Assembly: GCA_046152925.1 (NCBI GenBank)
Contig: JBJXFX010000158.1
Location: forward strand, 1-38,928
From: CAMAUF01 sp046152925
GTDB lineage: Bacteria; Chloroflexota; Dehalococcoidia; Tepidiformales; Tepidiformaceae
DNA: 38,928 nucleotides
Direction of reading: 5' to 3'
Below the pieces are notes generated by a model, which had not been told where the DNA came from, ran no database searches, and saw only the letters and a program-made list of their open reading frames with translations. A program made the position numbers and the translations under genes. Shown here piece by piece: positions 1 through 7,421 of the stretch (position 1 is its first letter; each line of letters opens with the position of its first letter).

Positions 1-142
1 GAGCTTGGGGCAACGGCGCGCGGATCTGGAAGAGGCATGGGGCATCTGCGCGTCAGGCGGGCCAAGGTCAAGGCCGCGTGTCGGTTCGCCAACAACCGCG
101 TAAGCTTCCCGCCAACGAGACCCAGTGGGGGGCACTACCGCG

Positions 143-943
143 ATGGCATACGAACAGATCCGCTACGAAACCAAAGGCAAGGCCGCGATCATCACGCTCA
201 ACCGGCCAGAAAAGCTCAACGCCTGGACCAGCCAGATGATGGTCGAGATGCGGGCCGCCATGGACGCCGCCTGCGCCGACCCCGCGGTCGCCGCCATCGT
301 GGTCACCGGGGCCGGGCGCGCCTTCTGCGCCGGCGCCGACATCGCCAGCTTCGCCGCCACGCGCGAAGCGATGGACCGCGGCGAGCGCGCCCGCGACGGC
401 GAAGCCGCGGGCGCCGACAACTGGGTCCAGTTCCTGCGCGGCCTGCCCAAGCCCACCATCGCCGCCGTCAATGGCACCGCGGTCGGCATCGGCGTCACGA
501 TGATCCTCCCGATGGACATCCGGATCGCCGCCGAGTCGGCCCGCTTCGGCATGTTCTTCGTCCGCATGGGCTTGGTCCCCGAGCTCGCCAGTTCCGCCAT
601 CCTCCCGCAGATGGTCGGCGCCGCCCGCGCGATCGAATGGTGCCTGACGGGCCGGCTGATCCCGGCCGCGGAAGCCTGCGCCGGCGGCCTCGCGAGCGAG
701 GTCGTGGCCGACGCCGCGCTGCTCGACCGCGCGGTAGAGCTGGCTGGCGCGCTGTCGCGGAACCCCGGCCCGGCGATGGCGTCGATCCGCAAGCTGATCT
801 ACGACAACCAGCTGAACGGCGACATCTCCGCAGTGATGCGCTCGGAGGGCGTCGCGCTCGACGCGGCGCGTCGCACGCCGGAGCACAAGGAGGCGATCAC
901 GGCGTTCTTCGAGAAGCGGGAGCCGGACTTCTCGAGGCGGTAG
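143..943 (+). CDS. Enoyl-CoA hydratase/isomerase family protein (isomerase-like)
   Basis: Crotonase-fold protein of 266 residues, expected to act on acyl-CoA thioesters in the cytoplasm. The N-terminal ITLNRPEKLNA motif, the FCAGADI oxyanion segment (about residues 61-67) and VNGTAVGIG (109-117) are all present. The two glutamates of classical enoyl-CoA hydratase are missing: the first site reads GIGVTM and the second FFVRMG. Instead Glu147 sits in PELASS, the position of the single catalytic Glu of the PECI/ECI2-type delta3,delta2-enoyl-CoA isomerases. Isomerase activity is therefore more likely than hydration, but this is inference. The ATG at 143 is preferred over a GTG at 125 because a G-rich stretch (127-132) lies about ten bases upstream. 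A second crotonase lies at 4695-5594. Confidence 0.88.
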   Translation: MAYEQIRYETKGKAAIITLNRPEKLNAWTSQMMVEMRAAMDAACADPAVAAIVVTGAGRAFCAGADIASFAATREAMDRGERARDGEAAGADNWVQFLRGLPKPTIAAVNGTAVGIGVTMILPMDIRIAAESARFGMFFVRMGLVPELASSAILPQMVGAARAIEWCLTGRLIPAAEACAGGLASEVVADAALLDRAVELAGALSRNPGPAMASIRKLIYDNQLNGDISAVMRSEGVALDAARRTPEHKEAITAFFEKREPDFSRR

Positions 944-946
944 ACA

Positions 947-1384
947 TCAAATCGCCCCAGGGGCCTCAAAGTGCCTACCGTTCGGCGGAGTCGGGCCGCA
1001 GGTCTCGTAGACAGTTAGGTGGTTCGTAGCGGGGAGAGACCGGAGGGGCGCGCCGTCAAGCCGGAATACTTCAAGCTCGCGCATAAACCCGTTCTCAACG
1101 AGGAGCACAACCTCCACCGGACCACCGTCGCTGTCCAGCCCGAGGGCGATCGCGGGCTCGGGTTCAAGATGCCTTGAAACGGGTTCCCCGGCTTGGGGAT
1201 ACAGCTGCAGGTACGTGTTGGAGGTCGAGCCGTCGCCGTCGAGCCGACCCTCTACTCTCAACTCGTGGAGCTGGGACTTCAGCGCCGGCTCCGCTTCTGG
1301 GCACGCCTCGGATAGGCGCATCAGAACGCTGAACTCGTACTCAGTCGGGGGTCGAGTTTCGACAGACGCGTCACCACCGCTCAC
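947..1384 (-). CDS. Candidate immunity protein for the adjacent Rhs toxin
   Basis: Small acidic soluble protein of 145 residues with no signal peptide or membrane segment. I do not recognise a named family with certainty. The C-terminal half (GFMRELEVFRLDGAPLRSLP) has the look of small alpha/beta immunity-type proteins found behind polymorphic toxins. Its start overlaps the last four bases of the Rhs gene (1381-1384), so the two are translationally coupled, which is the usual toxin-immunity order. Base composition is lower in GC than in neighbouring housekeeping genes, consistent with a mobile cassette. The immunity role comes from position and size, not from a demonstrated match. Confidence 0.68.
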   Translation of the reverse strand: MSGGDASVETRPPTEYEFSVLMRLSEACPEAEPALKSQLHELRVEGRLDGDGSTSNTYLQLYPQAGEPVSRHLEPEPAIALGLDSDGGPVEVVLLVENGFMRELEVFRLDGAPLRSLPATNHLTVYETCGPTPPNGRHFEAPGAI

Positions 1385-2409
1385 GGAGGAAACACCGCTC
1401 GCCCGACGTTGATGTTGCCGGCCTTATCCAGATACGCCGTGTAACGGACCAGCCGGCCGTCAATTAGGACATCAAAGTTATTCCCTCCTTGTCCCAGTTC
1501 ACCGCGAGCTATCCTTCTAGCCAGATCCTGACCAATTGCACGTTCAGCTGTGCCACGGGTGATTCCGGCGTCCTCGAGATGCCGAGACCAGTGAGGTCGG
1601 CCGGCTCGATCCAGGCCGCCACTGAACGTCACCGTTCCGATGACAGCTCCATACTCGTCTAAAAGCGCAAGCCTTGAGACGACACCCGCGCAAAACGAAC
1701 AGCCGCCATAGTCCACGTCGGCTGGGTCGTACTGTTCGCAGGTTCCGTGAAAGAACGTGTTGGGATCATCCGAAAGGCAGGCCCACCACTGTCCATCGTG
1801 GTAGATGAAGCACCCATTCGCCCAGTAGTTACCATCTTCGTCATAGTGGCAACTCCCACGATCGACTCGTTCGCCTTCTTCGCAGTCCGTGGCGTCGCAG
1901 AACCGCGTCCCCGTTGGGTCCACCAGGCCAGCGGGGCTGGCCGCGGCGTACTGTGTGGGGTTACCCAGCCACCACGGCGCCATGGCGAGCGGCTCGCGCG
2001 ACACGAATGTCCCCGTTTCGGGGTCCATGTAGCGCGCGCGCAGGTATTGCAGGCCCGTCGCGTCCGTCTCTTGGCCCGCGAAGTCGTAGCTGTTCGCGAG
2101 CGTGCCCGTCGCCGTGGGCTTGCCGTACACGTCGTAGGTGTAGGTTTTCGAAACCACGCCCGCCGCATCGACGATGGCCATCGTCGAGCCGAGGCCGTCC
2201 GCCAGGTAGTAGTAATCGTTGCCGCCGGCCCGCATCGCCTCCAGCCCGGCGCCGCCGTAGAGGTACAGGGCGCCATCGTCGAGCACGACGGGGAGGCCGC
2301 GCCGCGAGCTTGACGAGCGCGGTGATTGGCGGTCCCACGTGAACGTGGTGGCCCCGCTGATGCGCGAGTCGCACAGGCCATCTCCACGATAGGCAAACGT
2401 CGTCGTCAC
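1381..2409 (-). CDS. Truncated Rhs/YD-repeat protein with C-terminal toxin-like domain
   Basis: Encodes 342 residues from a GTG. Residues 1-140 are the tail of an Rhs shell: YYYLADGLGSTMAIVDAAG, then TYTYDVYGKP, then GLQYLRARYMDPETGTFVSREP. GLVDPTGTRF (161-170) marks the usual end of the core. After it come a cysteine-rich segment (171-240, eight Cys) and a variable C-terminal domain (about 245-342) containing PHWSRHL and ending GNINVGRAVFPP. Full Rhs proteins exceed 1000 residues; here the frame hits a stop at 2476-2478 and no earlier start exists, so only the last repeats survive. A TACCGT box seven bases before the GTG suggests the fragment is still expressed. The end domain could be a RelE/BECR-like nuclease; that is inference. 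Confidence 0.85.
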   Translation of the reverse strand: MTTTFAYRGDGLCDSRISGATTFTWDRQSPRSSSSRRGLPVVLDDGALYLYGGAGLEAMRAGGNDYYYLADGLGSTMAIVDAAGVVSKTYTYDVYGKPTATGTLANSYDFAGQETDATGLQYLRARYMDPETGTFVSREPLAMAPWWLGNPTQYAAASPAGLVDPTGTRFCDATDCEEGERVDRGSCHYDEDGNYWANGCFIYHDGQWWACLSDDPNTFFHGTCEQYDPADVDYGGCSFCAGVVSRLALLDEYGAVIGTVTFSGGLDRAGRPHWSRHLEDAGITRGTAERAIGQDLARRIARGELGQGGNNFDVLIDGRLVRYTAYLDKAGNINVGRAVFPP

Positions 2410-2416
2410 GCGGCCT

Positions 2417-2422
2417 ACGGTA
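2417..2422 (-). promoter_or_regulatory. Putative leaderless -10 box of the Rhs tail gene
   Basis: TACCGT on the minus strand ends seven bases before the GTG at 2409. No ribosome binding site is visible. It fits the TANNNT-start codon pattern seen at many first genes in this window. Confidence 0.45.
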
Positions 2423-2507
2423 GCAGAGCTGAGGTGGTCTTCAACGTCGCACGCGAACGGGCCTTCCTCAGGCCCTCACGTCGCTCGTCCCCAAGCACGG
2501 CCGATCG

Positions 2508-2513
2508 TAGGAT
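2508..2513 (+). promoter_or_regulatory. Putative leaderless -10 box of the DUF3090 gene
   Basis: TAGGAT lies seven bases before the ATG at 2521. The AGGA inside it is a poorly placed Shine-Dalgarno candidate, so a promoter reading is preferred. Confidence 0.45.
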
Positions 2514-2520
2514 CACGGCC

Positions 2521-3036
2521 ATGCCCGAACCCCGCTCCCTCGGCCCCGTCATCCACATCACCGCCGAGGCTATCGGACAGCCCGGCCAGCGCCGCTTCCG
2601 CATCAAGGCGATGCTCCCCGACGGCACGCCGCTCTCCCTCTGGCTCGAAAAGGAACAGCTCACCGCCCTCGGCGACGCCATCCAGACCGTCCTGAAAGAG
2701 GAAGGGTACGAACACCACACTATCCCGCTCGACGATGCTGAGCCGGACCCTGTGTACCCGCTGGACGCCGAAATCGACTTCCGGATTGGCCAGCTTTCGA
2801 TGGGGATCGACCGCGACGCACGCCAGATCGTCCTGATCGCGGCTGAGGCGGCCGGCGACGGCGAGGCGACGGACGGCATCACTCTCAACTTCTCCTACCG
2901 GGGCGGTTTCGACCTCCGGATGACCATTAACAGCGTGGTGGCGGCAGGGCGCGCGCCGTGCCCGCTCTGCTCGGCCCCCATGGACCCGCAAGGCCACGTC
3001 TGCCCGCGGAAGAACGGCCACCACCCGCAGAGCTGA
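2521..3036 (+). CDS. DUF3090 family zinc-ribbon protein
   Basis: A 171-residue protein that matches the DUF3090 family as I know it from Actinobacteria and Chloroflexota. Visible marks are the LGPVIHITAEAIGQPGQRRFRI start, a central LWLEKEQLTALGDAI helix, LSMGIDRDARQIVLIAAEA, and a C-terminal zinc-binding tail CPLCSAPMDPQGHVCPRKNGHH. The molecular role of the family is unknown; in Actinobacteria it is commonly a neighbour of a histidine-phosphatase-like gene, which is not present here. The ATG at 2521 is chosen because family members begin close to this point and a -10-like box sits just upstream. The divergent gene is the Rhs tail. Confidence 0.88.
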   Translation: MPEPRSLGPVIHITAEAIGQPGQRRFRIKAMLPDGTPLSLWLEKEQLTALGDAIQTVLKEEGYEHHTIPLDDAEPDPVYPLDAEIDFRIGQLSMGIDRDARQIVLIAAEAAGDGEATDGITLNFSYRGGFDLRMTINSVVAAGRAPCPLCSAPMDPQGHVCPRKNGHHPQS

Positions 3037-3073
3037 CGGGATGACGCCGCACGGCAGGGGCGCGGCTCAAGAT

Positions 3074-3310
3074 GTTGGACGCCAGTTAGGGAGTGCTGAG
3101 CAGCGCCTCAAGGTGGAAACGGTGCACGATGCGACGCGCGCTGCCCTCATCCCCGGCCCTTCTCCCGACTTCGCGGGAGAAGGGTGATCAAGTCCAGCGC
3201 GATCGCCGTAATTCACATGAGCCCGTCCGGCCGGCGCCAGCCGGGGTTCGATGCTCGCTAGTCCGCCGGCTGTGGGCTTCCAAGTCTGAGCCGGACCTAC
3301 ACGGCGGGGC
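3074..3310. repeat. Dispersed repeat, copy 1, with internal hairpin
   Basis: Shares several blocks with 20515-20728 in the same order: TTGGACGCCAGTT, GTGAGCAGCGCCTC (one mismatch), ATGCGACGCGC, GCCCTCA-CCCCG, GTTCGATGCT and GAGCCG-ACCTA. A third, more diverged copy lies at 33790-33966. An 11-bp perfect hairpin (arms 3157-3167 and 3174-3184, loop ACTTCG) sits in the middle and recurs in shortened form in copy 3. The element occupies most of the 303-base gap between the DUF3090 and MFS genes. No coding potential is seen, and no transposase is nearby; it could be a REP-like or MITE-like element. Confidence 0.7.
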
Positions 3311-3327
3311 TCAGGGCCGTCATCTGT

Positions 3328-3333
3328 TACCCT
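3328..3333 (+). promoter_or_regulatory. Putative leaderless -10 box of the MFS gene
   Basis: TACCCT lies six bases before the GTG start at 3340; no ribosome binding site is visible. Confidence 0.45.
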
Positions 3334-3339
3334 TCGTTC

Positions 3340-4683
3340 GTGCCAAACTATTCGGCCCAGGAGTATCGCCCCGCGGGCGGCGGGTGGCGGGCCGCGACCG
3401 CGTCGCTCCAGCATCGCGACTTCCGCTGGATTTTCACGAGCAACGCCGTCTATTTCCTCGGGATGAATGGCCAGTTCATCGTCCGGTCGTACCTCGCCTT
3501 CAAGCTCACCGATAGCGCGGCCGCACTCGGGATCATCAACCTGGTCGTCGCGCTGCCGATGCTGATCGTGTCGCCGTTTGGCGGCGTCGTCTCCGACCGG
3601 ATGGACCGCAAGAAGCTGGTGCTCGCGGGGCAGGTGGCGCTGATCGCCGGGGAGTTTGTGATCTTCGGCCTGCTCGTCGCCGACGCGCTCGCGTTCTGGC
3701 ACCTCTTAGCGATCGTCTCTCTCATCGGGGTCGTCATGCCCGTGATGATGCCGGCGCGCCAGGCGATCGTGGCCGATATTGTTGGCCGCGATGGCTTGCC
3801 GAACGCGATGGCACTCTCCATGGCAGGGATCAACGCCGCGCGGATCGCGGGCCCGGCGGTGGCTGGCTACGCCCTCTCCCTCTTCGCGGTCGAATGGGTG
3901 TACCTCGGGACGATCGCGCTCTACTTCGTCGCGATGGCGGCGATGACCCGCGTCAGCCCCGCCTTGGGCCAGGCGAAGGAAGCGCGCGAGGCCCGGACCG
4001 TGAAAGAGGACCTCGCAGAAGGCTTCCGCTACGTCTGGAACGACAAGCCGGTGCGGGCCTTGATGGTCTTCTCGATGTTGCCGATCCTCTTCGCCATGCC
4101 GTTCCAAATGCTCTTGGTCGTGTTCGCCGAAGACGTCTGGGACGTCGGCGCCGGCGGCCTCGGGCTGCTCAACGCGTTTGCCGGGGTCGGCGGGATTTTG
4201 GGCTCGGTGATCGTCGCCTGGCGTGGCGACACGAACGACCGCGTGCGGACGATGATCAGCACGCTGCTCGCCTTTGGCGGCCTCCTCTTCCTGTTCGCGG
4301 TCTCGCCTTGGTTTTACGCCGCGCTGTTCCTCGTGCTCGTCGCCGACATCGCTGCGAACATCTTCCAGACGACCAACAGCACGGTGATCCAGCTCCTCAT
4401 CCCGGACCACGTCCGCGGGCGGGTGATGAGCATTATGTTCATGATGTTCGGCCTCACACCGCTCGGCACGGTGCCGGTTGGGATCGCGGCGGAAGTCTTC
4501 GGGGCGCCGGCCGCGGTGGCGGGGGCGAGCGTGATGATGGTCGTCGTCGGGCTGCTCTTCTTCTGGGCGAGCAGCGCACTTCGCTCGGTCGATGCAGTTT
4601 CGCGCGAGGCGGAGCGCGTCCGCCCGCGCGAAAGGACGACGCGCATTGGTGAAGCATCGCCAGCGGGCCGCCGGCCCGCGTAG
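3340..4683 (+). CDS. MFS transporter, EntS/MFS_3-like
   Basis: Integral membrane protein of 447 residues with about twelve hydrophobic segments, the normal length for the major facilitator superfamily. The cytoplasmic motif A between segments 2 and 3 is clear (GGVVSDRMDRKKLV). The N-terminal part (HRDFRWIFTSNAVYFLGMNGQF) and the central loop resemble the enterobactin-exporter-like MFS_3 group, whose members export siderophores, drugs or other small molecules. The substrate cannot be read from the sequence. The C-terminal 25 residues are basic and polar, likely cytoplasmic. GTG at 3340 is chosen because TACCCT lies six bases upstream. The crotonase gene at 4695 follows after eleven bases but appears to have its own promoter. 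Confidence 0.88.
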   Translation: MPNYSAQEYRPAGGGWRAATASLQHRDFRWIFTSNAVYFLGMNGQFIVRSYLAFKLTDSAAALGIINLVVALPMLIVSPFGGVVSDRMDRKKLVLAGQVALIAGEFVIFGLLVADALAFWHLLAIVSLIGVVMPVMMPARQAIVADIVGRDGLPNAMALSMAGINAARIAGPAVAGYALSLFAVEWVYLGTIALYFVAMAAMTRVSPALGQAKEAREARTVKEDLAEGFRYVWNDKPVRALMVFSMLPILFAMPFQMLLVVFAEDVWDVGAGGLGLLNAFAGVGGILGSVIVAWRGDTNDRVRTMISTLLAFGGLLFLFAVSPWFYAALFLVLVADIAANIFQTTNSTVIQLLIPDHVRGRVMSIMFMMFGLTPLGTVPVGIAAEVFGAPAAVAGASVMMVVVGLLFFWASSALRSVDAVSREAERVRPRERTTRIGEASPAGRRPA

Positions 4684-4686
4684 AAT
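4681..4686 (+). promoter_or_regulatory. Putative leaderless -10 box of the second crotonase gene
   Basis: TAGAAT (five of six consensus bases) overlaps the MFS stop codon and ends eight bases before the ATG at 4695. No ribosome binding site is present. Confidence 0.5.
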
Positions 4687-4694
4687 CCCGCGCT

Positions 4695-5594
4695 ATGGCT
4701 GAATACCTCGACATCCTGACCTTCAAGAAAGACCGCCACGCGATCATCCAGCTCAACCGGCCGGAGAAAATGAACGCGCTGAGCCACAACCTCCGCGCCG
4801 AGCTGTTCGACGCGCTGAAGACGCACGAGCTCGACCCGGAGGTCAAGGTGATCATCCTGCGCGGTTCTGGCCGCGGCTGGAGCGCGGGCTACGACCTCTC
4901 GGGCATCTCGAAGATCCCGGACGGCGTCTCGTACATCGATACCCGCAGCGGCCTGCCGAACGTCGGCCCAATCCATCCGGGGCAGGGGCAATGGCCGCAG
5001 CACCTGCTCAGCGGCTACTGGCAGATCTGGGAGTGCACCAAGCCGGTCATCGCCCAGGTGCACGGTTACTGCCTCGCCGGCGGCACGGAGTTGGCAACGA
5101 TGTGCGACCTGATGTTCGTCGCCGAGGACGCGATCATCGGCTACCCGCCGGTCCGGGCGATGACGCCGGTGGACATCATCTACCACCCCTGGCACATGCA
5201 CATGCGCAAGGTCCGCGAGCTGCTCTACACGGGCGACAGCGTCACCGGGAAACAGGCGGCCGAGCTCGGCTGGGCGAACCGGGCCGTGCCGATCGACCAG
5301 CTCGCCGAGGTCACCGAAGCGTTTGCGGAGCGCATCGCGAACGTCGACAGCCCGATGCTCCAGATGACGAAGCGCCAGGTGAACCGGGTCTACGAGATCA
5401 TGGGCTTCCGGACCTCACTGCAAGTGGGCGGCGACATGCAGACGCTCGGCGCGATGCGGCCCGGCGGCGGCGAATTCGGCCGGATCGCGCGCGAAAAGGG
5501 CCTCAAGGCCGCGCTCGATTGGCGCGACAGCCCCTTCGGGGACTACGGCACCGCCCCCAAGGACTCGGTGAAGCCCTCCGGCGCGACGTGGTAG
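4695..5594 (+). CDS. Enoyl-CoA hydratase/isomerase family protein
   Basis: Crotonase-fold enzyme of 299 residues. IIQLNRPEKMNALS near the N-terminus, GWSAGYDLSG (oxyanion region) and HGYCLAGGTELATMCDL are the family hallmarks. The Glu of GGTELA corresponds to the first catalytic glutamate of enoyl-CoA hydratase, while the second site (PPVRAMTP) lacks it, so simple hydratase chemistry is uncertain. A 20-residue insertion after the oxyanion loop and a longer C-terminal tail (DWRDSPFGDYG) make it bigger than the 260-residue norm. These features resemble uncharacterised crotonases of Actinobacteria and Proteobacteria. The thioesterase gene overlaps its stop codon, suggesting that both act on the same CoA pathway. 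Confidence 0.88.
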   Translation: MAEYLDILTFKKDRHAIIQLNRPEKMNALSHNLRAELFDALKTHELDPEVKVIILRGSGRGWSAGYDLSGISKIPDGVSYIDTRSGLPNVGPIHPGQGQWPQHLLSGYWQIWECTKPVIAQVHGYCLAGGTELATMCDLMFVAEDAIIGYPPVRAMTPVDIIYHPWHMHMRKVRELLYTGDSVTGKQAAELGWANRAVPIDQLAEVTEAFAERIANVDSPMLQMTKRQVNRVYEIMGFRTSLQVGGDMQTLGAMRPGGGEFGRIAREKGLKAALDWRDSPFGDYGTAPKDSVKPSGATW

Positions 5595-6037
5595 CTCCGG
5601 AGTCAGGGCCGTGGGCCCCGACGTTCGACGAGCGCAAGCGCTGGTTCGACACCTTCCCGCTCCACAAGACGATGGGCCTCGAGTTGATCGAGGCCCGTCC
5701 CGGGTTCGCGAAGTGCGTGATGCACACGTCGAGCTTCACGCTGGGCGGCGTCGGCGGGAGCGTGCACGGCGGCCTGTTGGCGGCGCTGGTCGACATCATC
5801 ATGCTGGCGGCGCTCGGCGGGACGTTCGAAGGCGCCGAACAGCCGGCGGGGACGGCGGACCTGAACATCACTTACTTGCGGCCCGCCCTGGGGGCACAGA
5901 TCTTCGCGGAGGCGAAGCTGCTGAAGAAGGGGCGTCAGATCGTCGTTTGCGAGGTCGAAATCAGCGACCTGCAGGGCCGGCTGTGTGCGAAGGGGCGCAC
6001 GCTGTACGCCGTGCGGCAGGGGGCCGGCGGGGCATAG
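5588..6037 (+). CDS. PaaI-like hotdog-fold thioesterase
   Basis: Acyl-CoA thioesterase-like protein of 149 residues if read from the GTG at 5588, which overlaps the stop of the upstream crotonase by seven bases. The hotdog signature is GGVGGSVHGGLLAALVDIIMLAAL, with His-Gly-Gly followed by the Asp in the central helix; then ADLNITYLRPAL and the C-terminal AKLLKKGRQIVVCEVEI strand, as in the PaaI/4HBT group. It probably hydrolyses a CoA thioester made or handled by the adjacent crotonase; the acyl group is unknown. The first 25 residues are less conserved, so a later start at the Met of MGLELIEARP is possible. Confidence 0.82.
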   Translation: MVAPESGPWAPTFDERKRWFDTFPLHKTMGLELIEARPGFAKCVMHTSSFTLGGVGGSVHGGLLAALVDIIMLAALGGTFEGAEQPAGTADLNITYLRPALGAQIFAEAKLLKKGRQIVVCEVEISDLQGRLCAKGRTLYAVRQGAGGA

Positions 6038-6369
6038 CCGGCGCAAGGACCCGACCGCATTACAAGAGGTGGCTCGACACCAAGCCCCTGGTCATCCCGG
6101 GCGGTCTCTGGGCCGTTTGCGTCGTCGCGGCCGCACGCGCCTGGACCAGCCTCGGTTCCTCGGCTACCCGTTCTCTATCGTGGCCCTAAGCGGCTGGCGG
6201 CTCTCATGCAAGGGCAAGGACTACCAACGGCGCACCCAGCAGTTGCCTGTTGTGAAGAAGCAGCCACGAAGACCACGTCCAACGACAACTATCCGATAAC
6301 GGGACAAGCACTCGGGGCTTGAAAGAGTGAGCGATGCGAACATTGCGACTGATCCATTTGGTCTCGCCG
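6038..6369. other. Gap of 332 bases without a supported gene
   Basis: No RNA gene, terminator or convincing reading frame is seen. The first 150 bases are GC-rich like the neighbours; from about 6190 onward the composition becomes clearly AT-richer and stays so through the following minus-strand gene. This looks like the junction of an inserted segment, but I see no terminal repeats or integrase. Confidence 0.4.
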
Positions 6370-7059
6370 CTAGAAGCCCTTAGCCTTGAAGTCCGGATTG
6401 AACGCATCGAGCGTCGCGGAAATCTCGACTTTGAGATTATGCACCGCTTCTGGAACCCAGCAATCGCCGTCGAATCCTATGTAAAAGGACACGATGCGCT
6501 GCACGTCTATATCCGCTAGTCGAACAGGGGTTTCGGCCTTGGACTTCGGCGGACTGAGAACGAACTGACGGGTGCTAAAAGGTTTCAAGATCGTGAGTCT
6601 CCGGTGTTTATCCGGGTTAGATAGGTTCCGCAGACGCGCAGTCCACTCGCATTCGCTGTAAGGCTGGAGTGCTTCGATTGCTTCCCGATGCGCAGAGCTC
6701 ATGACTTCCACCGTCTTCCTGCTCATCTGATTCCAATTGTCCCGTGTATCCTCGATCGGGAACTGAGACCTCAGGAGATAGCAGCCGCTATCCAGGAAAG
6801 TCAGCTCGTGCGCGAGATAATCAAGAGCAGCCCGGAGGTTGTATATCGCCTCTCCGGCGATGATGCCGAAGATTGGCGGGATATCAGCAACGAGCTTCTC
6901 GCGCCTGTGCGGAGGGAGCGTGTCGAGTTGATGCAGATGCTTTTCGGCCATAGCTTTGCCGCCCCCGGTGTTACCCCAGGCCTCAGCGCGTTCGTCGAAC
7001 TCAGCGATATGGGCGTCTACCCGTTCGACCCGGGCATACGCCCCATCCAAAAGCCCCAT
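6370..7059 (-). CDS. Hypothetical protein in AT-richer segment
   Basis: A 229-residue soluble protein whose function I do not recognise. The pattern GEAIYNLRAALDYLAHELTFLDSG, followed by QFPIE and later NPDKHRRL, recurs in a scattered family of accessory-genome proteins of unknown role. No signal peptide or membrane span is present. The start at 7059 is supported by GGGAGGA about seven bases upstream, so an upstream extension to 7140 is unlikely. Codon use and base composition are visibly AT-richer than in the flanking genes, which argues for lateral acquisition. Confidence 0.72.
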   Translation of the reverse strand: MGLLDGAYARVERVDAHIAEFDERAEAWGNTGGGKAMAEKHLHQLDTLPPHRREKLVADIPPIFGIIAGEAIYNLRAALDYLAHELTFLDSGCYLLRSQFPIEDTRDNWNQMSRKTVEVMSSAHREAIEALQPYSECEWTARLRNLSNPDKHRRLTILKPFSTRQFVLSPPKSKAETPVRLADIDVQRIVSFYIGFDGDCWVPEAVHNLKVEISATLDAFNPDFKAKGF

Positions 7060-7181
7060 GCGCTGTCCTCCCATCATGGCTGGCGAATCGAAACAGAAGG
7101 CGCCCCAGGGCGCGGACGTCCAGGCCGCGCGGTGTTCCACTCATGCCCCTTAGGGTACCACAGGCCCCGCGAGGCCCCGTG

Positions 7182-7187
7182 TATGCT
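7182..7187 (+). promoter_or_regulatory. Putative leaderless -10 box of the small membrane protein gene
   Basis: TATGCT ends six bases before the ATG at 7194, with no ribosome binding site between. Confidence 0.45.
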
Positions 7188-7193
7188 TGCCCC

Positions 7194-7391
7194 ATGCGGG
7201 AATGGTACGAGTCACTGCCGAACTGGGGACAAAACCTGTTCTGGGTGGTGGTCCTTGTGGGCGGATTCATCTTTGTCGCGTGGGCCTTGCAGGGCTCGCG
7301 TCTTCTAGAATGGCTCGACTCGTCCTCGTGCTACTACGACGAGGACGAGCAAGAGGAGGTCTGCGAGGAACCCTACGAGCAGGACCGCTGA
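7194..7391 (+). CDS. Small single-pass membrane protein
   Basis: Encodes 65 residues: a short amphipathic start (MREWYESLPNWGQ), one transmembrane helix (LFWVVVLVGGFIFVAWALQG, about residues 16-35) and an acidic tail rich in Asp and Glu (CYYDEDEQEEVCEE). No family is recognised. The start is chosen from the TATGCT box six bases upstream; an earlier in-frame start at 7143 would overlap the neighbouring leader. The strongly acidic tail could bind cations or a basic partner; that is speculation. Confidence 0.55.
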   Translation: MREWYESLPNWGQNLFWVVVLVGGFIFVAWALQGSRLLEWLDSSSCYYDEDEQEEVCEEPYEQDR

Positions 7392-7421
7392 GACACTTGC
7401 CCTGAGGGGTTACCTTACCGG

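Noticed and set aside
1..142. Part of an upstream gene or a regulatory element at the left edge.
   Set aside because: No frame, motif, hairpin or promoter could be supported in this short stretch.
5985..6299. Open frames after the thioesterase gene (for example a peptide with KRWLDTKPLVIPGGLWAVC).
   Set aside because: No start signal, no recognisable motif and a composition change in the middle; treated as an empty gap.
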